From: an uncultured Bacteroidales bacterium
GTDB taxonomy: Bacteria > Bacteroidota > Bacteroidia > Bacteroidales > F082
Length of the DNA: 61,652 nt
Assembly (NCBI GenBank): GCA_947307415.1
Contig: CAMZJA010000012.1
Span: 1 to 61,652, forward strand
Direction of reading: 5' to 3'
Each line of letters starts with the position of its first letter. The stretch's first letter is position 1. Under the pieces are notes generated by a model, which saw nothing but the letters and a program-made list of their open reading frames with translations, did no database searches and had not been told where the DNA came from. The position numbers were made by a program, and so were the translations under genes. Positions 50,276 through 58,663 of this stretch are shown here, piece by piece.

Positions 50276-51805
50276 TTAGTCAGTTGTTAAGTTTCTCCGA
50301 ATCAATTTGTTAATAATGTCATTTATCTGTTTCGAGACTTTCAAACAATATATCATAGTCAATCCGATAACAACCAAAAGTCCGGTTCTAACGACAGCCT
50401 CAACGATTTTCACAGCCACTCCGTCATACTTAAAGTAAATTATAGGATTTGATATATATTTCACTGATATCCAATTTATTACAAAAAGCAAAATCATTAC
50501 TAAAACAACTAAAATCTCATTCCATGAAAATGGAGAAATCTTAGTTTTCCAGATGATAAGAGCGAGCAAAAGCAGATAATAAATTGAGAACGAAATGATC
50601 GATGACCATGCCGCTCCTGTCATGCCCAAAACAGGTATCAGGTTGTTATTCAGCACTATCGCGCTTATGGTGAGTATGGCGGTGAAGATAAGCTGAAGGT
50701 AATACCATTTTGAATAGCTTAGCACCGTAACTCCAATATTCAGCGAGGAATTGACCAGTTTAGCCATTCCGAGTAGGAAGAACACCCATTTGCCATCGAC
50801 ATATTTCTCGCCATTCGGGAGAAGATCGAAAAACAAGTCTATATTGATCCAGATGATGAAAAACACGAAGGATCCTGCCACCAGCTGATGAAGCGACACG
50901 CTCTTGCAAATATCCGCAGCCCGTTGATTGTCTTTATCTTTCATAGCCTGCGAGATGATAGGGCGTGATATAGCCGACACCGAACGATAAGGTATATCGA
51001 CTAAATTAGCCATGTAAGAGGCGATGGAATAAATACCTGTGATGGCGAGTCCGAGTTGGGCGGAGATGAAGAAAGTGTTAAGGCTCGGGATGATGTTTCC
51101 TATCACCGCGGCGACTGTCAAAAAGAGGGTGTAAAACATAAAATCCTTGCGCAGCCACTTTGAAATATGCCCTGGTTCAATCTTAAAGGAAATTCTAGAT
51201 AAAATCAGTAAATAAATGATATTCAACAGCGTAGCGATAAAGTACGCCAAACACAAACCTATCACCATCCAGTCGAGACTGATGACGCCGGTGATGTAAA
51301 GGATGTAGTCGACGAGGGTGAAGATTCGCACTCCCACTTCCCTAACCATCTTGGGCACCACTATGCGCATCAGGATGTTGGCGTTGGTCTCGAACACTGT
51401 CATATACATCATGAAGAACGCCATCGGGATGACGAGATAGATATAATCCACAAACAGCGCGGATTTGCCCGAGAACATGTCAATTATCACATCTTTAAAG
51501 AAGAAGAAAAGTATTGTGATAATTATAAATCCTATCATCGGGATGATCAGCGTCCAGCCGAAGAAACCATGGTCACGGCTGTCTCTGTCGCGGAAATACG
51601 GGTAATAACGCAGCGCCGAGGTATTTGTGCCCAGCGAGGCGAGTCCGGAGAGCAGAATGGCGGCGTCGGCCATGACACGTGTAAGACCAATCTCCTCCTG
51701 CGTGAGGTATTTGGTCATCACGAAGAAGGTGGTGATGAACCCCACGACCACGCCGAGGTAGTTCATTATCGTGCCTTTGATACTCTGCCGAATTACTATT
51801 CCCAT
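50276..51805 (-). CDS. Oligosaccharide flippase family membrane protein (Wzx-like)
   Basis: A 509-residue protein with about 14 hydrophobic helices and the MOP-superfamily opening GTIMNYLGVVVGFITTFFVMTKYLTQEEIGLTRV. It likely flips lipid-linked sugars across the inner membrane, fitting the heptose and glycosyltransferase genes downstream. Its ATG overlaps the gpsA stop by one base (TAATG). Confidence 0.9.
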   Translation of the reverse strand: MGIVIRQSIKGTIMNYLGVVVGFITTFFVMTKYLTQEEIGLTRVMADAAILLSGLASLGTNTSALRYYPYFRDRDSRDHGFFGWTLIIPMIGFIIITILFFFFKDVIIDMFSGKSALFVDYIYLVIPMAFFMMYMTVFETNANILMRIVVPKMVREVGVRIFTLVDYILYITGVISLDWMVIGLCLAYFIATLLNIIYLLILSRISFKIEPGHISKWLRKDFMFYTLFLTVAAVIGNIIPSLNTFFISAQLGLAITGIYSIASYMANLVDIPYRSVSAISRPIISQAMKDKDNQRAADICKSVSLHQLVAGSFVFFIIWINIDLFFDLLPNGEKYVDGKWVFFLLGMAKLVNSSLNIGVTVLSYSKWYYLQLIFTAILTISAIVLNNNLIPVLGMTGAAWSSIISFSIYYLLLLALIIWKTKISPFSWNEILVVLVMILLFVINWISVKYISNPIIYFKYDGVAVKIVEAVVRTGLLVVIGLTMIYCLKVSKQINDIINKLIRRNLTTD

Positions 51806-52779
51806 TAGTTTTTCAAGATATTTTTAACAAAATTACGGGTAGGATAATTTTTGTCGTTTAACACATGATAAAGCTCGTTCATCAGAGGGAATGCCGTTAT
51901 ATCCATCTGATTATCAATGATTTTATTGTAAAACACATCAACAGCGATACGTCCTTCGAGCACGACGCTGTCGGACATGCAGTTGTTAAAGAATCCCTTT
52001 CCGATAAGCAGTCCGAGAGTACGGTTGCGGCTCATATCGTTGAGTGAGGTGAGCGAGAAATCGCCGAATCCGCAGTAGTTGTACATCGTTATCTCATTGC
52101 CGCCGAAAGCTATCATAAGGCGACGCATCTCATTGAGTGCCATGGTGATAAATATCGAGCGGAGGTTAGCCGAGTCGAAGTTGGCGTCGACCATTCCGAT
52201 GACGATGGCGTAGATGTTTTTCAAAATTGACGCATATTCAACGCCGGTAACGTCGGTGGTGAAATCGGTGCGGATGATGGTGTCGTCGAACACATCGGTG
52301 ATGATGTTGTAAAGACTTTCGTCGGCCGTAGCCGCTGTGAGGCCAGTATCCTGACGGTTGATTATCTCGCGGGCGAAAGAAGGGCCTTTTAGTGTCATCA
52401 ACGGATTGTAAATCAATGTTTTAATACTGTCAGGAATAATTTCTCCCCCATTGCCGAAGCCTTTCGCAAGGTTCACCACAAGAGCTGTCGGATTGAAAAA
52501 ATCTTTGTTTTCCTTGATGTAGTCGACCACTGCTGAAGAAGGCATAGCCAAGAAGATGACATTAGCCTCAAGGAGCACGTTTTTGTCGCCGGTTGCCTTC
52601 AGATTGTCGCTCAGCCTGCATTTAGGGAAATAAGAAGTGTTGACATGACGGGTGTTAATCATCTCAATCACCTCATTTTCAATGGAAAGGAGATATATCT
52701 CATCTTTATTCTTCGTAGCCAGCACATCGCCTATCGCAGTTGCGATTGCACCGCTGCCAATAAAAACTATTTTTCGCAT
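51805..52779 (-). CDS. gpsA: NAD(P)H-dependent glycerol-3-phosphate dehydrogenase-like
   Basis: The ATG at 52779 gives 324 residues. Rossmann GSGAIATAIGDVLA is at 8-21, LAMPSSAV and VVNLAKGF are present, GPSFAREI (about 140) corresponds to the family GPSFA, and catalytic Lys is in EYASILKNIYAI. The C-terminal GFGDFSLTSLNDMSRN fits GpsA. It makes sn-glycerol-3-phosphate for lipids. The sequence is somewhat divergent, so it may be a second paralogue tied to glycan lipids. Confidence 0.85.
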   Translation of the reverse strand: MRKIVFIGSGAIATAIGDVLATKNKDEIYLLSIENEVIEMINTRHVNTSYFPKCRLSDNLKATGDKNVLLEANVIFLAMPSSAVVDYIKENKDFFNPTALVVNLAKGFGNGGEIIPDSIKTLIYNPLMTLKGPSFAREIINRQDTGLTAATADESLYNIITDVFDDTIIRTDFTTDVTGVEYASILKNIYAIVIGMVDANFDSANLRSIFITMALNEMRRLMIAFGGNEITMYNYCGFGDFSLTSLNDMSRNRTLGLLIGKGFFNNCMSDSVVLEGRIAVDVFYNKIIDNQMDITAFPLMNELYHVLNDKNYPTRNFVKNILKN

Positions 52780-52794
52780 TTTAATAAAATTTTT

Positions 52795-52803
52795 GCAAAA
52801 ATA
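52795..52803 (-). promoter_or_regulatory. -7 box for the gpsA-to-methyltransferase operon
   Basis: The minus strand reads TATTTTTGC, 15 bases ahead of the gpsA ATG. An AGTTnAAT short-repeat tract (52810-52848) lies just upstream. Confidence 0.65.
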
Positions 52804-52844
52804 CAAAAATAGTTGAATAGTTAGTAGTTTAATAGTTTAAAAGA

Positions 52845-53798
52845 TTAGTTTTTCTCAAGTTTATCCAAATAGCCGCGTTTCTCGGCCAGGAAAATGCTGG
52901 CGTCAAGCTCATATCCCACAAGGACTATGATGCAGTTGACATACATCCACATCATGAAGATTATGAGACCGCCGATAGAGCCGTAAAGTGCGTTATAATT
53001 TGAGAAATTGATGATATAGTAGTTGAATCCCACTGTTCCCACGATAAAAAGCAGGGTAAACATTATAGAACCTGGCGTGAACAAATGAAATTTGCTGTTT
53101 TTATCAGGGTTTCCGAAATAATAAAGCACTGCTATCGCGACAAGCAGAACGAAGATCGTCAGCAGCCATCGTCCAATGTCTATCAGCGTGATAATGAATG
53201 TGTTATAAAAATGAATCTTGTTGAAGAACCACGGCAGGACGTCGTTGCCAACTATGATTAGGACCACCGATAGCAGTAACAATACGCCGAGTATCAGCAT
53301 AGTGAGAAGGGCTCCGAGGTACATCTTCACGAACGACATTTTACCGATATGATTCACGCCCATGTCGAAGCCGCGGAAGAAAGCGCGGATGGCGCCTGAG
53401 CTGAAGAAAAACGCCATGACGATACCTATCGACATCAGGGTGTTATGCTGGCGCGACATTATCTCGTCGATGGTGTTCACTACCCTATCGGCTATACTTT
53501 GTGGAATCATCTGCCTGATTGTGTCCTCTATGAGCTCCTGCACACCTTCAAGCGGCAGATAAGGTATGATGGTAAAAAGCACCATCACCGTCGGGAAAAT
53601 GGCCAGAAACACGTTGAAAGCAACGGCAGCGGCACGATCGGTGAGATAGCCTTTTGAGAAGCCTTGAACGAAATAAACGAAGACATCGTAAAGAGGTTTG
53701 CCGCGGAAACCAGGCAACGTGAGCGACTTCATCCATCGTATCGCCTTAATTTTCAACGACATAAAACGTTTTTTATATTTCTCGACATTAATTTTCAT
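52845..53798 (-). CDS. YihY/BrkB family inner membrane protein
   Basis: The ATG at 53798 gives 317 residues. Open frame back to 54035 would run through the promoters and antisense to rseC, so it is rejected. It has six membrane segments and family signatures LTDRAAAVAFNVFLAIFPTVMVLF, the GAIRAFFRGFDMGV loop, YYFGNPDKNSKFHLFTPGS and a C-terminal YNALYGSIGGLIIFMMWMY. The family was once called ribonuclease BN; function is unproven. Confidence 0.92.
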   Translation of the reverse strand: MKINVEKYKKRFMSLKIKAIRWMKSLTLPGFRGKPLYDVFVYFVQGFSKGYLTDRAAAVAFNVFLAIFPTVMVLFTIIPYLPLEGVQELIEDTIRQMIPQSIADRVVNTIDEIMSRQHNTLMSIGIVMAFFFSSGAIRAFFRGFDMGVNHIGKMSFVKMYLGALLTMLILGVLLLLSVVLIIVGNDVLPWFFNKIHFYNTFIITLIDIGRWLLTIFVLLVAIAVLYYFGNPDKNSKFHLFTPGSIMFTLLFIVGTVGFNYYIINFSNYNALYGSIGGLIIFMMWMYVNCIIVLVGYELDASIFLAEKRGYLDKLEKN

Positions 53799-53814
53799 AA
53801 CCATGAGATGATTT

Positions 53815-53845
53815 GCAAAAATACAAAAGTTTTTATTATTTTTGC
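53815..53845. promoter_or_regulatory. Back-to-back divergent promoters of yihY and rseC
   Basis: TATTTTTGC on the minus strand (53823-53815) and TATTTTTGC on the plus strand (53837-53845) lie 13 bases apart. The two units therefore share upstream promoter DNA and likely compete for RNA polymerase. Confidence 0.7.
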
Positions 53846-53859
53846 AAAAAAATTCAGAT

Positions 53860-54270
53860 ATGGAAGAACATGTTTCACATCCTGGTGTGGTTGTTGGGGT
53901 AAGCGATAAATACCTTGATATTGAGATACTTAGCTCGAGTTCGTGCGGCTCGTGCGGCATAAAATCGGCATGCGGGATGTCGGAGATGAAAGAAAAGCGC
54001 GTCACAGTGCCTAAGCCTGACGACAGGGAATTCATTGTGGGTCAGCCTGTTAGCATAAAAATGAGTGTGCGGCAAGGCAACAAAGCGGCGCTGTTCGCCT
54101 ATTTCATCCCTGCAGTCATAATGATAGCTTTGATTGTGATTCTCAGCAACTTAAACATAAAAGAATGGATAGCCGCACTCGCCGGAATAGGTACAGTGGC
54201 GGTGTATTACCTCGTCTTATATTTCTTCATGGAGAGGCTGAAGGAAGAATTCAGATATGAAATAAATTGA
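53860..54270 (+). CDS. rseC: RseC/SoxR-reducing system family protein
   Basis: The ATG at 53860 gives 136 residues. The N-terminal domain has the cysteine cluster CGSCGIKSACG (about 29-39), followed by two membrane helices (ALFAYFIPAVIMIALIVIL; IAALAGIGTVAVYYLVLYFF). RseC is linked to Rnf electron transfer. In many Bacteroidetes it directly precedes rnfB, but here two opposite-strand genes lie between. Confidence 0.9.
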   Translation: MEEHVSHPGVVVGVSDKYLDIEILSSSSCGSCGIKSACGMSEMKEKRVTVPKPDDREFIVGQPVSIKMSVRQGNKAALFAYFIPAVIMIALIVILSNLNIKEWIAALAGIGTVAVYYLVLYFFMERLKEEFRYEIN

Positions 54271-54273
54271 TTA

Positions 54274-55824
54274 TCAATCGAAAACAAACGATTTATCATC
54301 GATAAGGTCGTCGATTGAGGTCTCGTTGGGCTGCCATGTCCTCACATGGATTATAGGCTTCTCATGACGCAGGTCGACCATGAGGAAAAGATAGCCCACA
54401 TCGCCGTAATTGCTTGAGAAATACTCCTGTTTCAGCTGCACTCCGATAACATTGTTGGTGTTGTTGACGGTGTTGAACGTGGTGCTGGTGAAGCGGATAT
54501 TGATATACTCGTTGCTTGAGAAAGCCCTGTCGAGACGCTGCATGTACTGCCCTTTCGACAAAGTGTCGTATTTCACCTTCACTCTTTCGTTCAGGTGGAT
54601 GTTATCGGTCTTCTTTGTCTCTTTCAACACCGAACCCACAATAATCAAAGCGCTTTCCGAATAAATCCGGTTAAGATATTCCTTGCGTTTCAAGGCGTAG
54701 GCCGTCTGATAATCCTCGATAAAGTTTATCAGTGTCAGGCGGGCGTCGTCGGACCATTTGTCTTTCGCAAAGATCTGACTTTCAGTGACATCCGTCAAGC
54801 GGAAGGCTATGGATTTCACCTTTTTGCTGTTCTTGTCGAAGCGGAAAACAATGTCGCGGATAAAGCTCACGTTTTTGCTGAAATCGAACTGCATAGGAAT
54901 TGAGCGGCAAATGACCTCATCGCCGAATTCCATGAACTTATACGTCGGTTTCCCTATGATTTTGCCTTGTCCATAGCTAAAAAGTTTACTCAGCATCTCA
55001 AAGCCTTCAGGGGTGAAGTGTTTTTCAAGGCCGTTCATGTCATGTTTCACTATGCCCTTCTCTATCTTCTCCATGATTTTGAGATAATCCTGTTCGGGTG
55101 TGGAAACCGACTCGATAAACTCCTCCGATTTCTGCATCTTCTCCGCCATTGCCTTGTCGGGATACGACTTAATTTCATCCAACTTAGTGATTTTCTTTGC
55201 TTTATCGATAACGACATTTTTCCTTGCACTTGGAAAATCGATTTGTGCGTCGAGATCGTTTATTAGCGAGTAGACCTCAGGATCGTAGTATTTCACCACT
55301 TCGAGATTCTCCAAGTCGATGACAATAGCGACGCTATGCATGTCGTTGTGCACCAATGTGATATGACTCACGCCGTTGTCGACCGAGCCTTGTGACGAGC
55401 CGTTGCCGTTGTTATAAGAGAAGTTGAGTCCGTCGACGCTGTTGCCTCCGTAGGTAACCTTAAACAGGAACTCGTTATCGCCCGCTTTTTCCTGTCGCAC
55501 CGGGATAAAAGTGATATCACTCAGCACCTCATCCACGCGACGCATCAGCCATCTATAGAGAGGCACTTCCATGTTATTCGGAGCTTTATAAACCAAAGTC
55601 GAGCAGTCGGGGTGCGATTTGCAAAGTATGAGAGCCCAGTAATAATAGCGCAAAGCGTCGCCGCAGCGGTACATGTCTTCGGCATCCAGACCCTCGCTGA
55701 TATATTCGTTTATCTTCACTTCCCTTGATTTCCAAAGCTCTGCAGATCCTGTTTCAACGATGTTCTGCGAAAAACAGCCCACAGAAAACATTATTACCAA
55801 TAAAAGGAGTATGAGTCTCTTCAT
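54274..55824 (-). CDS. Exported protein of unknown function
   Basis: A 516-residue protein with signal sequence MKRLILLLLVIMFSVGCFSQN; SVGC is a weak lipobox, so it may be a lipoprotein or cleaved before Q. The N-terminal part (about 40-80) looks helical and TPR-like (AEDMYRCGDALRYYYWALIL), and the C-terminal part is mixed alpha/beta. I recognise no named family. It follows the PEGA gene by 31 bases and is likely its operon partner. Confidence 0.7.
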   Translation of the reverse strand: MKRLILLLLVIMFSVGCFSQNIVETGSAELWKSREVKINEYISEGLDAEDMYRCGDALRYYYWALILCKSHPDCSTLVYKAPNNMEVPLYRWLMRRVDEVLSDITFIPVRQEKAGDNEFLFKVTYGGNSVDGLNFSYNNGNGSSQGSVDNGVSHITLVHNDMHSVAIVIDLENLEVVKYYDPEVYSLINDLDAQIDFPSARKNVVIDKAKKITKLDEIKSYPDKAMAEKMQKSEEFIESVSTPEQDYLKIMEKIEKGIVKHDMNGLEKHFTPEGFEMLSKLFSYGQGKIIGKPTYKFMEFGDEVICRSIPMQFDFSKNVSFIRDIVFRFDKNSKKVKSIAFRLTDVTESQIFAKDKWSDDARLTLINFIEDYQTAYALKRKEYLNRIYSESALIIVGSVLKETKKTDNIHLNERVKVKYDTLSKGQYMQRLDRAFSSNEYINIRFTSTTFNTVNNTNNVIGVQLKQEYFSSNYGDVGYLFLMVDLRHEKPIIHVRTWQPNETSIDDLIDDKSFVFD

Positions 55825-55855
55825 AACACATATTTTTCTGATAAAACGTTAAAAA

Positions 55856-57643
55856 TCAGTCGTTTGCCACACGCACCAAACGAGAGCTGCGGCAGCTGCC
55901 ACGGCTGTCGATGCTCATGTCGGAGTCGAGAGCTTTGTCGCGGAAGTACATCAGATACATCTCATGGCTTCCGTTTTTGGTTGTCGACCAGTAATAGCCT
56001 TCTGTGCCTACTCCGGAGACATCCGAGCCATAGCGCCATCCGGCTGCAGGCAGAAACACAGCGCCGTTAACCTCAAGGATTTCGAGCCAATCGGATTTTG
56101 ACACTATGTTGACATTGAAGTTCACCTTCGGTTTGTTGACATTGTTCAATGTGTACAGGTTTGCATCCCAGTTATCAGGCAGCACTATGACACCATTCAC
56201 GCCATTCACCTGGGCTTTGGCGTATCTTATACCTGAAGGGGTCTGTCGTTTGTCGAACAGATACTGCCACTCTTTTCTGTCCATGACATACCAGTTCTCG
56301 TCGGCACCGTTAGTGATGGTGCTTATCTCGTAGCCCCAGATGAACAAATCGATCCATCCGTCGTATTTAGACGTGGCTTTTCTGTTAGCGCTTCCGATAT
56401 AATCCCATTGATTTGCAGCGAAATGATAGATGTCGCCAGCAGGTTTATATTGCAGATTGCCTTGTGAGAAATAGACTTTTTTATCACGGCTTACTGAGAA
56501 TTTGCCGTTAAGCATCTTAGTAGGTGTGTTGTCGGCTTTGACATCGTTTACAACAACGTTTTGCTCAGGTTTTGCTAAGACTACAGGCTGTTCTTTCTTT
56601 TTTGTCAGGACAACGTTTAGCGTCTCTTTTCTGTCGCCCAAGACCTCCACTGATTGAGTCAGGGTTTCGTAGCCTTCTTTTGAGAAGTTAACGGTGTAAG
56701 AGCCAGCTTCCAAATCACTGATAAGACGAGGTGTTATGCCGTATTGTCGGCCGTTTATCGTGATGACGGCGCCGTCGGGAATAGAGAACAGTTCCATGCT
56801 GCCGTACACCATCTCTTTTGCTTCAAGAGTGACGTTATCAAGCTGTGAATTGATATCACCTATCGTTATCGACACCATGTCGGCATATGTTTCGAAGCCT
56901 GTTTTACGCAGTTCGACCACGTGGCTGCCGAGTTTTATCTTCTTCATCATGTAAGGAGTCTTGCCCACTTTCACGTCATCGACATACACATCGGCGCCTG
57001 TCGGTTCGGTTTTTATCGTAATATAGCCGTAATTAGGCTCGAGCTCCACTCTTATGGCTTTTTCCTCTCTTTTGCTGAAAAACACCTGACCTTCTTTGGT
57101 ATAATAATCGTCGCTGACCACTCTGTAGCGATGTTCCGTTCCGATTGACACCGCTTTGATAGCCTCTCCCACTCCGGCTTTTTCGTTATCGATATAAATC
57201 TCGGCATCGGTAGGCACCGAGCGGATAATCAGGGTGGCTGTCTCCAATCCTAGAGTCAGCTCGTAAGTCTTCGAAGCCTCCAATTTATGCGGCAGTTTGA
57301 AGACGCAGTCGCCCATGTAGACTATTTTTATCTCACCGGTTTTATTTGACGAAACATAAAGATACACCTGTCCGTCCTTTATTGTTTTATGCATGATAAA
57401 CAATCCGTTAGGGACAAACACGAATTTCTGCATTAGATTTTCGTCGAAGCCGACCGCTTTCACCTTTATACGGCAAATCGGGTTACTGTCCCAGTCGGTA
57501 CGCGCATCTTTAGGGATCTGATCCAGGTCGATAATATCGCCTGGTTTCATGATAAAATCCTTAACCACCAACGGAGAGGTATTCTGTGCCATCGCCACAA
57601 TACCAGCAAACACTATAGAAAGGAGTAAAAAAAGTCTTTTCAT
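55856..57643 (-). CDS. PEGA-repeat exported protein with FISUMP-like C-terminal domain
   Basis: The ATG at 57643 gives 595 residues. After the signal peptide (ending AMAQN) and a beta domain to about 135 come three PEGA repeats: about 137-215 (IIRSVPTDAEIYIDNEKAG), 216-275 (IKTEPTGADVYVDDVKVG) and 285-345 (LFSIPDGAVITINGRQYG). A C-terminal module of about 215 residues (FLPAAGWRYG, GYYWSTTKNGSHEMYLMYF, SRLVRV) resembles the Fibrobacter succinogenes major-domain/FGE-sulfatase fold. It probably binds envelope polysaccharide or peptidoglycan. Confidence 0.85.
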   Translation of the reverse strand: MKRLFLLLSIVFAGIVAMAQNTSPLVVKDFIMKPGDIIDLDQIPKDARTDWDSNPICRIKVKAVGFDENLMQKFVFVPNGLFIMHKTIKDGQVYLYVSSNKTGEIKIVYMGDCVFKLPHKLEASKTYELTLGLETATLIIRSVPTDAEIYIDNEKAGVGEAIKAVSIGTEHRYRVVSDDYYTKEGQVFFSKREEKAIRVELEPNYGYITIKTEPTGADVYVDDVKVGKTPYMMKKIKLGSHVVELRKTGFETYADMVSITIGDINSQLDNVTLEAKEMVYGSMELFSIPDGAVITINGRQYGITPRLISDLEAGSYTVNFSKEGYETLTQSVEVLGDRKETLNVVLTKKKEQPVVLAKPEQNVVVNDVKADNTPTKMLNGKFSVSRDKKVYFSQGNLQYKPAGDIYHFAANQWDYIGSANRKATSKYDGWIDLFIWGYEISTITNGADENWYVMDRKEWQYLFDKRQTPSGIRYAKAQVNGVNGVIVLPDNWDANLYTLNNVNKPKVNFNVNIVSKSDWLEILEVNGAVFLPAAGWRYGSDVSGVGTEGYYWSTTKNGSHEMYLMYFRDKALDSDMSIDSRGSCRSSRLVRVAND

Positions 57644-57676
57644 ACAAAACAAATGTTAAGCCAAATATTTATCGGT

Positions 57677-57685
57677 GCAAAGATA
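57677..57685 (-). promoter_or_regulatory. -7 box for the PEGA operon
   Basis: The minus strand reads TATCTTTGC, 33 bases ahead of the ATG at 57643, divergent from the rnf promoter. Confidence 0.7.
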
Positions 57686-57698
57686 AGAAATTTTTTTC

Positions 57699-57731
57699 TT
57701 TGTTTTATAAATAAAAAAATACTAATTTTGC
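57699..57731 (+). promoter_or_regulatory. Promoter of the rnf operon
   Basis: TTTG at 57699-57702 and TAATTTTGC at 57723-57731 with a 20-base spacer match the Bacteroidetes promoter closely. The leader to the rnfB ATG is about 43 bases. Confidence 0.78.
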
Positions 57732-57778
57732 AACCGCTAAAAATATGGTTTGAATTTTAACTCATTAATTCTATTCGC

Positions 57779-58660
57779 ATGAATAACATTTTACTATGGT
57801 CCCTGATTATTCTGGGAATTTTAGGCGGAGTGGCGGCGGTGATTTTGTTCTTCGTCGCTAAGAAGTTCAAGGTTGAGGAGAACCCACTCATCGACGAGGT
57901 GGAGTCGGTGTTGGCTGGTGCCAACTGCGGCGGCTGCGGTTTTGCCGGTTGCCGTAACTTTGCCGAGGCGTGTGTGAAGGCCGCTGCCGAGAAGAAGAGC
58001 CTCTCGGGATTGAACTGTCCGAGCTCCGACATGTCTAAAGTGGCAGGAATACTTGGACTTACCGCTACCGTTGCCGAGCCGATGATTGCAGTAGTACGTT
58101 GCAACGGTACTTGTGAGAATGCGCCGTCGAAGGTGCATTATGAAGGAGCCGACATCTGCGGATTCGCCAACACTTTGTACGCAGGCGAAAACGGATGTCC
58201 TAACGGCTGCTTAGGTTTAGGCGACTGTGTGAAGAAATGCCAGTTTGACGCTCTTCACATCAACGAGCAGACAGGATTACCTGAAGTCGACGAAGACAAA
58301 TGCGTGGGCTGTGGCGCTTGTGCCAAGGCTTGTCCGCGCGGCGTCATCGAGATTCGCGCCAAGGGCAAGAACAACCGTCGTGTTTATGTGGCTTGCAACA
58401 ACGTGGAGAAAGGCGCCATTGCCATGAAGAACTGCAAGGTCAGCTGCATCGGCTGCCAGAAGTGCTTCAAGACCTGCCCGTTCGAGGCTATCGAGATGCG
58501 CGGCAACCTCGCCTACATCGACTTCACGAAGTGCAAGCAGTGCCGCAAGTGCGTCGAGGCATGTCCTCGCGGAAGCATCCATGAGGTTAACTTCCCGCCA
58601 AGGAAGCCGAAAGTTGAAACAACAGAAATTAAAGAACAACCAAACGAAAGTAAAGCATAA
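57779..58660 (+). CDS. rnfB: Rnf complex subunit RnfB (polyferredoxin)
   Basis: A 293-residue protein: N-terminal membrane anchor (about 5-27), the four-Cys Fes-type cluster motif CGGCGFAGC (50-58) with C80, then ferredoxin-type clusters at 140-154 (CPNGC, CVKKC), 175-185 (CVGCGACAKAC), 223-233 (CIGCQKC) and 252-262 (CKQCRKCVEAC). It passes electrons from reduced ferredoxin into the Rnf complex, which pumps Na+ or H+ while reducing NAD+. It is the first gene of the operon. Confidence 0.97.
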   Translation: MNNILLWSLIILGILGGVAAVILFFVAKKFKVEENPLIDEVESVLAGANCGGCGFAGCRNFAEACVKAAAEKKSLSGLNCPSSDMSKVAGILGLTATVAEPMIAVVRCNGTCENAPSKVHYEGADICGFANTLYAGENGCPNGCLGLGDCVKKCQFDALHINEQTGLPEVDEDKCVGCGACAKACPRGVIEIRAKGKNNRRVYVACNNVEKGAIAMKNCKVSCIGCQKCFKTCPFEAIEMRGNLAYIDFTKCKQCRKCVEACPRGSIHEVNFPPRKPKVETTEIKEQPNESKA

Positions 58661-58663
58661 GGT

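Noticed and set aside
53799..54035. Longer start for the YihY/BrkB protein
   Set aside because: The extension crosses both divergent promoter boxes and runs antisense to the conserved start of rseC.
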